64,000 nt of DNA from Thermoleophilaceae bacterium (lineage in GTDB: Bacteria; Actinomycetota; Thermoleophilia; Solirubrobacterales; Thermoleophilaceae): the NCBI GenBank assembly GCA_030446485.1, contig JAUJNF010000002.1:291674-355673 (forward strand). The letters are read 5' to 3'. The notes below the pieces were generated by a model. It did no database searches, was not told the DNA's origin, and saw nothing but the letters and a program-made list of their open reading frames with translations. The position numbers were made by a program, and so were the translations under genes. Positions 40,692 to 49,614 of this stretch are shown in pieces (within the stretch, counting starts at the first letter, position 1; each line of letters begins with the position of its first letter).

Positions 40692-42890
40692 TCAGGCCGT
40701 CACCGCGTCGTAATGGCGCCGGACCTCGTACAGCGTGGTGCGCTCCGCGGCCGGCCGGCCCGCGGCGTGCGCCGCGGCGATCAGGTCCTCCGGCTCGAGC
40801 CGCGTGCCGTGGTAGGAGCCCGCCATGCGGCTGATCGACTCCTCCATCAGCGTGCCGCCCAGGTCGTTCACCCCCCAGCGCAGCGCCTCGGCGGCGGCGT
40901 CCAGGCCCATCTTCACCCACGAGGCCTGGACGTTCGCGACCGTCCTCCCGAGGGCCAGGCGGAAGACCGCGGTGTGCCGCAGGTTGTCCTCGCGGCCGAT
41001 CTCCTCCACGCCGTGCGTTCGCCCGAGCAGGGTGTGGAAGGGGATGAACGACAGCGGCACGAACTCCGTGATGCCGCCGGTGCGCTCCTGCAGCTCGCGC
41101 ACCACGCGCATGTGCTCGGCGAGCTCCCACGGCTCCTCGATGTGGCCGAACATCACGGTGGCCGTCGAGCGGAGGCCGCTCGCGTGCGAGGCCTCGATGA
41201 TCTCGACCCAGCGTGCCACCGGCAGCTTGTTGGGCGAGATGCGCTCGCGCACCCCGTCGTGCAGCACCTCGGCCGCGGTGCCCGGGGTCGAGCCCAGGCC
41301 CGCCTCACGCAGGCGCGCGAACACCTCGAGCGGCGAGAGCCCTGAGACGCGGCACATGTGGTCGACCTCCATGGCCGAGTACGCGTGCAGGTGCACGTCG
41401 GGTGCCACCTCGCGCGCCAGCCGCAGCCAGCCCAGGTAGTCCTCGAGCCCCCACGCCGGGTGGATGCCCGACTGCATGCAGATCTCGGTGGCCCCGAACG
41501 CGACCGCCTCCTCCACCCGGCCGACGAACTCGTCGCGGTCGTGCTCGTAGGCGTCGGGCGAGCGCCGCCCCTGGCCGAAGCCGCAGAACGCGCAGCCGAC
41601 GATGCACACGTTCGACAGGTTGATGTTTCGGTTCACGACGAACGTGACCGTGTCGCCCGCGAGCTCGGCGCGCAGCTCGTCGGCGGCCTGGCGCATGTCC
41701 TCGACGGCCTCGGGGCGGGTCTCGGCGAACAGGGCGGTGAGCTCGTCCTCGGAGAGGGTCATGCCGTCCCTCGCCCGGGCGATCGCGCCGGACACCAGAT
41801 CCCGGTGGATCGCACGCTCCTCGCGCCGCCCCGACCCGCGCCGCGGGATGAAGCTCCAGTACTTCAGCTTGATCGTGTCGAGCACGCCCTGCTCGAGCCA
41901 CTCGGGGTCCATGTACTGCGGGTAGACGCACAGCCGCTCCGTGAGCGCATAGCCGCGCGGGGCGAGCTCCTTGCGCATCTGGTGCGGCGACGGGAAGGGG
42001 TGCTCGGGCGAGATGTGATCGCCGTTGGCCGACAGCCCGCCGAGGTCGGTGGCCCCCTCCTCCACGAGCGGGAGCCACCAGTCCGACAGGTTGGGCGGGA
42101 TCTGCACGCCCACGTCGGGCATCAGCCGCCGCGCCTCGCGCACGAGCCGGCGCATGTCCTCGAGCTCGACGGGGTTGGCCCACGCGGGCAGCGGCTGGGG
42201 GTCCGCCTCACCGGTGCGGCCGCTCTGCGCGGCGTCGGCTATCTCCCCCGGCTCCTCGCCGTAGTAGCTCGGGTGAGGAACGTAGTTCTGCAGGATCACC
42301 TCCTGCAGGTGTCCGTGCTCGGCGTGCACGGCGGCGAGCGCCGCGAGCGAGGCCATGCGCTCCTCCTCGCTCTCGCCGATGCCCACGAGGATCCCGCTCG
42401 TGAACGGGATGCGCAGCTCGCCGGCGGCGCGGATGGTGTCGAGCCGGCGCGCGGGGTGCTTGGTCGGCGAGCCGGCGTGCACCGTCTCCATCAGGCGCTC
42501 GGAGACGGACTCGAGCATCAGCCCCTGCGAGGCCGTGACCTCGCGCAGCCGCCCGACGTCCTTCCGCGACAGCACGCCCAGGTTGGTGTGAGGAAGGATC
42601 CCACGAGCGAGCGCCCGCTCGCAGGCCCAGGCCACGTAGGACGTGAAGTCCCGGTGCCCGTATGCGGTCAGGCGCCGCCGCACCTCGGCGTTCACCTCCG
42701 GCATCTCGCCGGTCAGGACCAGCAGCTCCTTGGCGCCGCGCCGCTCGGCCTGGTCGAGCAGGCGCTCGACCTCCTCCGGCTCGTGCAGGTGGGCCCGGTG
42801 GGTGGCGAACGAGCAGTACTTGCAGTAGCAGCGGCAGGTCCGCGACAACGACAGCGTGAAGTTGCGCGAGAAGGTGACCCGCCGCGGCAT
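40692..42890 (-). CDS. fbiC: FO synthase (fused CofG-CofH radical SAM enzyme)
   Basis: 732 residues with two radical SAM domains. The CofG half has CRCYCKYC (cluster Cys 19, 23, 26), LLVLTGEMPEV, SGILVGIGES and ILQNYVPHP. The CofH half, from about residue 395, has NRNINLSNVCIVGCAFC (C-x3-C-x2-C), EICMQSGIHP and FGHIEEPWELAEHM, and LSFIPFHTLLG. It makes the deazaflavin Fo from 5-amino-6-ribitylamino-uracil and tyrosine, the first committed step of F420 synthesis. It lies 4 kb from npdG-cofDCE on the opposite strand. Start ATG 42890. Confidence 0.93.
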   Translation of the reverse strand: MPRRVTFSRNFTLSLSRTCRCYCKYCSFATHRAHLHEPEEVERLLDQAERRGAKELLVLTGEMPEVNAEVRRRLTAYGHRDFTSYVAWACERALARGILPHTNLGVLSRKDVGRLREVTASQGLMLESVSERLMETVHAGSPTKHPARRLDTIRAAGELRIPFTSGILVGIGESEEERMASLAALAAVHAEHGHLQEVILQNYVPHPSYYGEEPGEIADAAQSGRTGEADPQPLPAWANPVELEDMRRLVREARRLMPDVGVQIPPNLSDWWLPLVEEGATDLGGLSANGDHISPEHPFPSPHQMRKELAPRGYALTERLCVYPQYMDPEWLEQGVLDTIKLKYWSFIPRRGSGRREERAIHRDLVSGAIARARDGMTLSEDELTALFAETRPEAVEDMRQAADELRAELAGDTVTFVVNRNINLSNVCIVGCAFCGFGQGRRSPDAYEHDRDEFVGRVEEAVAFGATEICMQSGIHPAWGLEDYLGWLRLAREVAPDVHLHAYSAMEVDHMCRVSGLSPLEVFARLREAGLGSTPGTAAEVLHDGVRERISPNKLPVARWVEIIEASHASGLRSTATVMFGHIEEPWELAEHMRVVRELQERTGGITEFVPLSFIPFHTLLGRTHGVEEIGREDNLRHTAVFRLALGRTVANVQASWVKMGLDAAAEALRWGVNDLGGTLMEESISRMAGSYHGTRLEPEDLIAAAHAAGRPAAERTTLYEVRRHYDAVTA

Positions 42891-42907
42891 CGGGTCGATT
42901 CTACGGA

Positions 42908-42942
42908 GCGCCCGGCGGCGCGTGGTGGCCGCCGCCGGGCGC
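42908..42942 (-). terminator. Hairpin after the aquaporin gene
   Basis: GCGCCCGGCGGC pairs with GCCGCCGGGCGC, a perfect 12-bp stem with an 11-base loop, 12 bases past the aquaporin stop. Confidence 0.6.
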
Positions 42943-42953
42943 TGCGGCCCAGA

Positions 42954-43868
42954 TCACCCGACCGGCGCCAGCTCGCGTGGATCCGGAGGGTTTCGCCTGA
43001 TGAACAGCTCCCGCCCGAGGAGCGCGGCCAGCACAGCGCCGAGGATTGGGGCGAGCACGTATACGAGCAGGAAGTTGTCCGCGCCGCCGAAGTCCCCGAC
43101 GACCGCCGACCCGAAGCTCCGGGCGGGGTTGAAGCCGGCTCCGGTGAGCGGCGCGAAGACCATCACGAGCAGCCCGAGCGTGGCGCCGATCACGAGCCCC
43201 GACCACTCCCGGGCTCCGCCGGGATTCACGGCCACGCCGACGATCACGAAGACCAGCAGGAAGGTTCCTATGCCCTCCACGACCATCCCCGGGAGGACCG
43301 CCTCGTTCAGCCTGTCGCTCACGAGCGTCGAGCCGTACTGGGATCCCTCGCCCTCGTCCTTCAGCAGCGCCCTGGTGAGCAAGGCGCCCAGCACCCCGCC
43401 GATGACCTGCATGGCGATGTAGATCCCGGCGTCCCGCACCTTGACCTCGCGGATCGCCGTGAGCGCGAGCGTGACCGCCGGGTTGAAGTGGGCCCCGGAC
43501 AGGACGGCAAGCGTCTGGATCAGCAGGAAGAGGACGAACACGTGAACGAGGCCGATCACCGAGAAGTCGATGAACGGCTGCACCGGCGGCAGGCCCGGCC
43601 CGGCGGGCACGGCGGGGAGCACGTAGAGCGACACCGCCGCGGTGATGAGGAACACGAGGAAAAAGGTTCCGAGCAGCTCGGCGAAGTAGGCCGCGGGGCC
43701 GCGGTCGTCGGGACTGCCGTCCGGCGTGAACTGCCCGCCGCCGCGGGTCCCGGGCCGAGGCGGGCGGCGGAGACGCCGCCCAGCGCCGGGTGACTGCTGC
43801 GGAGCGTCCGGCTCGCCGGCAGCCCCGCCGGCCGCTCCGCTCGTGGTCTCGTCGTCTTCGTCTGCCAC
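42954..43868 (-). CDS. MIP-family channel (aquaporin/glycerol facilitator)
   Basis: 304 residues from a GTG at 43866-43868 with GGAGGA 8 bases upstream. A Pro/Gly-rich soluble N-terminus of about 55 residues precedes six membrane helices. Both pore motifs are present: SGAHFNPAVT in the first half and GAGFNPARS in the second. AELLGTFFLVFLITAAVSLYV starts helix 1. Helix 1-2 loop is long (PAVPAGPGLPPVQPF). Water is more likely than glycerol because the second motif lacks the glycerol-type Asp after NPA. It passes water or small solutes through the inner membrane. Confidence 0.88.
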   Translation of the reverse strand: MADEDDETTSGAAGGAAGEPDAPQQSPGAGRRLRRPPRPGTRGGGQFTPDGSPDDRGPAAYFAELLGTFFLVFLITAAVSLYVLPAVPAGPGLPPVQPFIDFSVIGLVHVFVLFLLIQTLAVLSGAHFNPAVTLALTAIREVKVRDAGIYIAMQVIGGVLGALLTRALLKDEGEGSQYGSTLVSDRLNEAVLPGMVVEGIGTFLLVFVIVGVAVNPGGAREWSGLVIGATLGLLVMVFAPLTGAGFNPARSFGSAVVGDFGGADNFLLVYVLAPILGAVLAALLGRELFIRRNPPDPRELAPVG

Positions 43869-43921
43869 TTGAGTGTCCTCCTGGTCGCAGGGGCTTCGGC
43901 GTACGGGCCTAAGCTGCCCAG

Positions 43922-44890
43922 GTGCGCCGCCTGGCAAGCGTGACCCTAATGGCGTCGGCGGTCGTCGTGGGGGCGTGCGGTGGCCAGGCGAGCGACGATC
44001 CGGTGCCGGTGCCGGTGCGCCCGCTGACGCTGGCCCTCGACTTCACCCCGAACGCCGCCCACGCGGGCGTGTACACGGCCGTCGCCGAGGGCCTCGACCG
44101 CCGCCAGGGCATCGCCCTGCGCGTCCGCGCGCCGTCGGCGTCGAGCGACTCGCTCAAGCTGCTCGAGACGGGGCGCGCGGACCTCGCCGTGGTGGACATC
44201 CAGGACCTCGGGCTGGCGCGGGAGCGCGGCGCCGACCTCGTCGGCGTGGGCGCGCTGGTTCAGCGGCCGCTGGCGGCCGTGATAGTGCGCGCGGGGGTGC
44301 GCCGTCCGCGCGACCTCGAGGATCGGCGCGTCGGCGTGACCGGCCTGCCGTCCGACGAGGCCGTGCTGCGGGCGGTGGTGGAGGCCGACGGCGGACGCTA
44401 CGACCGTGTCCGGAGGGTGACGATCGGCTTCTCGGCCGTCCCGAGCCTCGTGGCCGGCAGGGTGGACGCGGTCACGGCCTTCTTCAACGCCGAGGGAGTG
44501 GCGCTGCGCGAGCGTGGCTTCGAGACGCGTGAGTTCCGCCTGGAAGAGGCCGGCGCGCCCGCCTACCCGGAGCTCGTGCTGGCCACCACCCTCGAGCGCC
44601 TGCGCGACCGCGAAGGGCCGGTGCGCGCGACGCTCGCCGCCCTGCGCGAGGGCACCGAGGCGGCGCTGGACGACCCGTCCGTGCCCGTCCGCGAGATCGC
44701 CCGCGCCTCAGAGGCGCGGGAGTCGCTGGTTCGGGCACAGCTCGAGGCGGTCCGGCCGGCGCTCAGCCCGCCGCTGCGCCTCGACCGAGCCGCCCTCGAG
44801 GGCTGGGCCGGGTTCGCGACGCGCTACGGCATCCTCAGCCGCCGGCCGGACGTGGCGCGGGCGTTCGCGTTCGATCTGGTCGAACGCTGA
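43922..44890 (+). CDS. Substrate-binding lipoprotein, NMT1/THI5-type (ThiY-like)
   Basis: 322 residues from a GTG at 43922. Lipobox VVGAC at residues 15-19, then mature C-terminal lipoprotein. LTLALDFTPNAAHAGVYTAVAEGL is the THI5/NMT1 start, where D-x2-P-N/N-H-x-G-x-Y contacts the pyrimidine ring; RADLAVVDIQDLGLARERGADLV follows, then GVTGLPSDEAVLRAVVE and DAVTAFFNAEGVALRERGFE. It probably binds a pyrimidine (formyl-aminopyrimidine or HMP) or a related nitrogen/sulfur compound. No permease or ATPase gene is adjacent, which is unusual. Divergent from the aquaporin gene, 54 bases away. Confidence 0.8.
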   Translation: MRRLASVTLMASAVVVGACGGQASDDPVPVPVRPLTLALDFTPNAAHAGVYTAVAEGLDRRQGIALRVRAPSASSDSLKLLETGRADLAVVDIQDLGLARERGADLVGVGALVQRPLAAVIVRAGVRRPRDLEDRRVGVTGLPSDEAVLRAVVEADGGRYDRVRRVTIGFSAVPSLVAGRVDAVTAFFNAEGVALRERGFETREFRLEEAGAPAYPELVLATTLERLRDREGPVRATLAALREGTEAALDDPSVPVREIARASEARESLVRAQLEAVRPALSPPLRLDRAALEGWAGFATRYGILSRRPDVARAFAFDLVER

Positions 44891-44920
44891 GGGCCAGGTA
44901 CGCGAGAGCCGGCGGCCGCC

Positions 44921-47900
44921 CTACAACAACCGCCGCAGCTCCCGCCGTAGAGCGCGAGGGCGCCCGGCGAGGCGCCTGGTAGGAACGGCGACGTAGCGCA
45001 CGCGTCCACGGGCCACACCAAACCGAATCCGTCCCGAGCGACGCGCCCTGAAGAGGCCGGGCGCGACCCGCCGCGGCTTCCCGTACGCGCGCCTGAGCTT
45101 GCGCAGGGGCGTGCCTCGGCCGACGCGGGCGCCGCGGCGCCGGGCGGTCGAGACGATCACTTGCGCTTTGCCGCTCGGGGCGAACGACACGAGTACCTTC
45201 CCGCCGCCGAGTACGCAGTAGCGGAACGAGCGACGCGTGCGTGTCTCGGGCTGCCCGGCCCGGCGCAGGACCCGGCCCCGGCGGTGCCCGATCTTGATGC
45301 GACCGACGCGGCGGGTCGTAACGACCAGACCCCGGGCAAGGCAGCGCGGAGCGACCTTGCCACCCGTACGGACCACCGCGACGGGGCCGACGTTCGCCTC
45401 GCCGTCGCTGCCAACCTCGTCGACCGCGCGCACGGCCACGAAGCGCTTGGCGCCGCTCGGAAGCGTCAGCTCCTGCGCGGCGCCGGGATCCCCCGGAGTG
45501 AGCGGCTGGCCGGAGCCGTCCAGGGGCACGATCTTCTCCAGGCCGGCGAAGTTGCGACCGGTGATCGGCTCATTCGCCGTGGCGACCTCATAGCGGGCCG
45601 CCCTGCCGCACAGCAAGTCGTCGCCCGCCGCCTTGAACGACAGCTTCCCGCCCACGACCGCCAAACCGGTCAGGGCCCCCGGCGCGACCGCGTCGCGGCG
45701 CGCGTCTCCGGAGTTGGCGTTGTCGTGGTGGAAGCGCGGCCAGGAACTCGGCGAGCAGGCCGGCGCGTCGGTGCGGTGGGCCAGCATGAATCCGCTCCGG
45801 GTAACGGTGAACACCGTCTTGCGTGCGGCCGGATCGGTTTCCAGAGCGCCGAACGAGCCGACGAGCGGGTTGGCCACCACCCAGTCCGACGTGAGCTTCG
45901 GCCAGCGCGCGTCGATCGGCGTGCCCGCGGCCGTGAAGCCCTGCAGGTCGAGCGAGGCGGTGGCCGAGACGATCTCCTCACCCGGGCGCCCGTCGAGGTC
46001 GCCGATGGAGGGCCCGGTGAGGAACTGAAGGTCGTTGACCGACGGCGGGAAGCCGGGCCGGAACTCGCCGGTGGCCGCATTCCACGCGGCCAGGAAGTCG
46101 CGTCCGCCCTGGTACTCGGGGAGGGCGATATCGAGCGCGCGCCGGATCCCGAGCGCCGGGGCCAGGAAGGTTAGGCCAGCCGCGGCGTCGTCGGCGAGCC
46201 TGCCGAACGCCGGGTGGCCGAAGGCCGGCACCACCGGGGTGTCCTCTTGATCGACGCCGCTGCCGCCGTCGCTTCTCAGCGTGCGGTCGCGCCCGTCGGG
46301 GCTCTTGCCGTAGCACGAGGTCGCGTCGGGATTCACTACGTAGCCGGGCCCGACGCCGGGCGTCGTGCCGATCTTCGGGCCGCTCCCGCCGGTGGGCCCG
46401 CAGTTCACCTCGCCGATGACCGGCGCTCCGGTGATGCCCTCCCCCACGATCGGCAGGATCTCGGTGCCGAGCAGTCCGACCTTGAACGGCCAGCCCTCGA
46501 CGTAGGGCTGCGGGCCGCTTCCCGGGTCGCCGTCGCGGTCGCCCTCGGGCCTGATCGCGTACAGGCGCGAGTTGCCCGCGTCGAGCACGCCGGCGGCAGG
46601 CACGACCTGGAACGCCGCGCCGCCCACGGGCGAGGCGTTGAGCGGCCCCTCGTTGCCCTTGTCCACCGCGTACTCCTCGTTGGTGCCGAGCACGATCTCG
46701 GGCCGGTCGTCGCCCGCGATGTCGCCCACTGCCGGTGTGTCGATGATCGCGCCCTGGTCGAGCTCGGGGCCCGCCCGGGCCGGATCGAACCTGACCGCAT
46801 GCGTCTCGGCATCGATCGATGCCACCTTGTTGTCGCGGTCGACCACCAACACCGGATAGCCGGGCACCGGCGACCCGTCGTCGTTCCAGGCGTAGAGATG
46901 ACGGTCGAGGGCGGCGGCGATCACCTCGAGGCGCCCGCCGTCGTTCCGGTCGAGGTCGGCGAGCACCGGGGAGGCGATGAACCCATGCTGGGTACGGTTG
47001 GTCTTGCCGCGGCGCACGTTGACGAACGGCTCCAGCGGCTTGCCGGAGAACCTGAGGTTCGACTCCCGGGCGAAGACGCGCTCGCCGCGCGCGTTCCAGG
47101 CCACGATCCGGCCCTCAAGGTCGTTGGCCACCACCTCGGGGGCGCCGTCGCGGTCGAGGTCCCCGGCGGCAAGCGAGCCGAGGATGGCCCCCCCGAACTC
47201 GGTCGAGACCTCCCCCGACCGGAAGGCGCGCGCGCCGGTGTGCAGGGGCAGGGCGCCGATGCGCACGGGCCAGCCGGGCAGCTCGGACAGGTCGGGGCGG
47301 TAGGCGTGCACGAAGCCGTCCGAGCCGCCGATCAGCAGCTCGTTGCGGTTGTCCCCGTCGAGGTCGACGAACAGTGGCGACGAGGCGCCGTCGCCGCCGA
47401 GATCGCGCGGGAAGCCCGCGAGCATGTCGGCGTCGCGGTGCAGGCGGAAGTTGCGCCGGTCCTCGCCCGTAAGCGTGGTCGAAGTGCCGTCGATCGCCCC
47501 CTGGCTCGTGACCACCACCTTCACCACGAAGCCGTAGGCGTCCACGTTCGGGCGCCCGTTGGCGGTCTGCACGCCGGTGCCGGGCTCGCGGCCGTCGAAG
47601 CTGTTGGCGTTTGGCGGGAAACGCGACTTCAGGTCGTTCAGATCGATGTCGCCGAGCGGGCCCGAGAACGCCCCGCTGCGGCTCTGCCCGTCGCAGTGGC
47701 CCGACCCGACCGGCTTGAAGTCCCCGGGCGCCGGGGCCTCGGTCGAGGAGTTGTTGGGGTAGGAGCCGGGCGCGACGAGGAGCTGGCACCTGTACTCGCC
47801 GCCGCGCGCGTCCACGCGGCCGCGAATCTGCACGCTCGGCCGGCTCGGGTCGATCAGCTCGTACCAGTCCGGGGAGTCGATCTCGGCCTCGGGTGGAAGC

Positions 47901-49590
47901 GTGCCTGCCACCGTGGTCTTCACCGCCCGGTTCATGTTCACGCGCCCATAGCCATAGAACTGGTCGTGCCCCGCGCGGGCCGGGTACGAGCGTGAGCCCG
48001 GGGCGATCGACCCGTTGGCGCGAGCGTCGGTGCCGGGGATGGAGCCGAACGGGTCGGTGCACGCGGGCGTCCTGTTCACCGTGCACGAAGGCTCGGGCAG
48101 GAACACGTTGCCGAGCGGGGCCAGCGGCCCGAAGTTAACGTCGTCGGATTGCTGGGTGCCGCCCACGGTGCCTGTGGCCATCAGCTGGCGCACCTCGTTC
48201 GCCGAGACCGCGCACGGCCGGCCGTCGGCACGCCTGCAGGTGGGGTGGTCGGCGCTGAGAGCCCCGGCGCCCGCCCCTCGCGCGTTCAGGGCCGCCGCAT
48301 AGATCATCCCCGCCATGCCCGCCGCGCGACCGGTGGCGTCGGACGAGCAGCTGACGCTGGGGATCGAGAGGGTGATCTTGGAGTTGAAGTTGGTGCACCC
48401 GTTGAAGCTCAGGTAGGAGTGCTTGGCCTGGTTGGGCTGTGGCTCGTCGTACTTCTTGATCGAGTTCACGAGGATCACGTGCGGGTAGCTCGAGGGCCAG
48501 TTGTTGTGCTGGGCTGCCTCGTCGGCGGCCGAGGCGATCACCGTGACGCCGTGGTTGTAGGCGTAGTTCACGGACTCGGTGCCGAGGGTCGAGTTGTTCA
48601 ACGTCCCGAGCGCCTCTTGGACGACCAGGACGTCGTTGTCGACGGCGTAGGTCACCGCCTGGGCAAAGCGGTTCACGTCGGCGATGAACGAGTCGCCCAC
48701 GCGCATGTGGATGACGGTGCAGTTCGGGCAGCTGCCGAGCTCTCCCCGTTGTCGGCTTCCGCGGTGGAGTCCCTGGACTCGCCCGTCCCATGGCCATACT
48801 GCACATCGTCGTAGGGGTCGTTGTCATCGTCCAGGAAATCCCACCCGACCATGTCGTCGACGTAGCCGTTGCCGTCGTCGTCCCGGCCGTCGGTGAAGGC
48901 GATCAGGACGTCCTGCGGGTCGAGCATCGGGTCGCCCTCGTTGGGGCTTCCCTTCGGGAAGTTGGGCCCGACACCCTTCGCGGGGTCTGCGGTTACGCGG
49001 CGGTCGCAGGAGAAGTCGACCACGTTGAAGACGCCGTCGCCGTTCAGGTCGTCCGGCAGGAACGGCGCGCCGCGCACGCGGAAGTCGGCGCACACCTGTC
49101 CCGGCTCGGTCGGCGTCGAGCGCGTGACGGTGGGCCGCGGCAGCTCGGCGGCGTTCAGGCGCGTCTTCTTGCGGAGGTCGGACATCGCCGTGGCGTCGTT
49201 CCACTTGATGCCGGAGTCGAGCACGGCGATCGTGACGTCCGGGCGACCCGTGGTGGTCCTGTAGGCCGTATCAGCACCGGCGTCCTTGTCCACCAGGCTC
49301 GCACCGCGCACGCCGAACAGCTCGCGCGGGTCCGAGTTGATCGGCTCGTTGAGCGGCTCCTTCGAGGCCGCGTACATCCAGTCGAGCTTGCCCGCCAGAT
49401 CGCTTGGGGCGACCACCCTGCCCGTGAGGGGATCCGTTGGCTGGCTGTAGCGGGCGTAGTCGGTCGGAGCCACGCTGTCCGGCTTGTACGGGAAGGCCGC
49501 CAACGCCGAGGACGTGGCGGCGGCAGTCGCGCACAGAGCAAGGGCGAGCGTCACCAGCGCGCGTCTCACGCGCCTCCCCTCGTGCTTCAC
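44921..49590 (-). CDS. Giant secreted S8-family (subtilisin-like)/FG-GAP repeat protein, 2-nt frameshift
   Basis: Signal peptide MKHEGRRVRRALVTLALALCATAAATSSALA. The protease-like domain has Asp (TIAVLDSGIKW, residue 125) and His (YGHGTGESRD, residue 267). The frame then breaks near 48,737, where GAGAG should read GAG; the second frame continues SCPNCTVIHMRVGDSFIADVNRFAQAV. The candidate Ser is in CSSDATGRAAGMAG, which is not the normal GTSxAxPxxAG. The oxyanion Asn is replaced (ASAADE). From about residue 700 five or more FG-GAP/VCBS calcium blades follow (VDLDGDNRNELLIGGSDGFVHAY, GDLDRDGAPEVV). Then come a RTDAPAC...FHHD motif and a very basic Arg-rich C-terminus. About 1,555 residues in total. 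Confidence 0.75.
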
Positions 49591-49614
49591 CGGCTCATCC
49601 CCGCAAGGCCGCGA

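Noticed and set aside
26069..43793. Long open plus-strand frames opposite the CoA synthetase, HMG-CoA lyase/SDR and fbiC genes
   Set aside because: They are His/Arg/Gly-rich shadows of strong genes on the other strand, as expected in GC-rich DNA.
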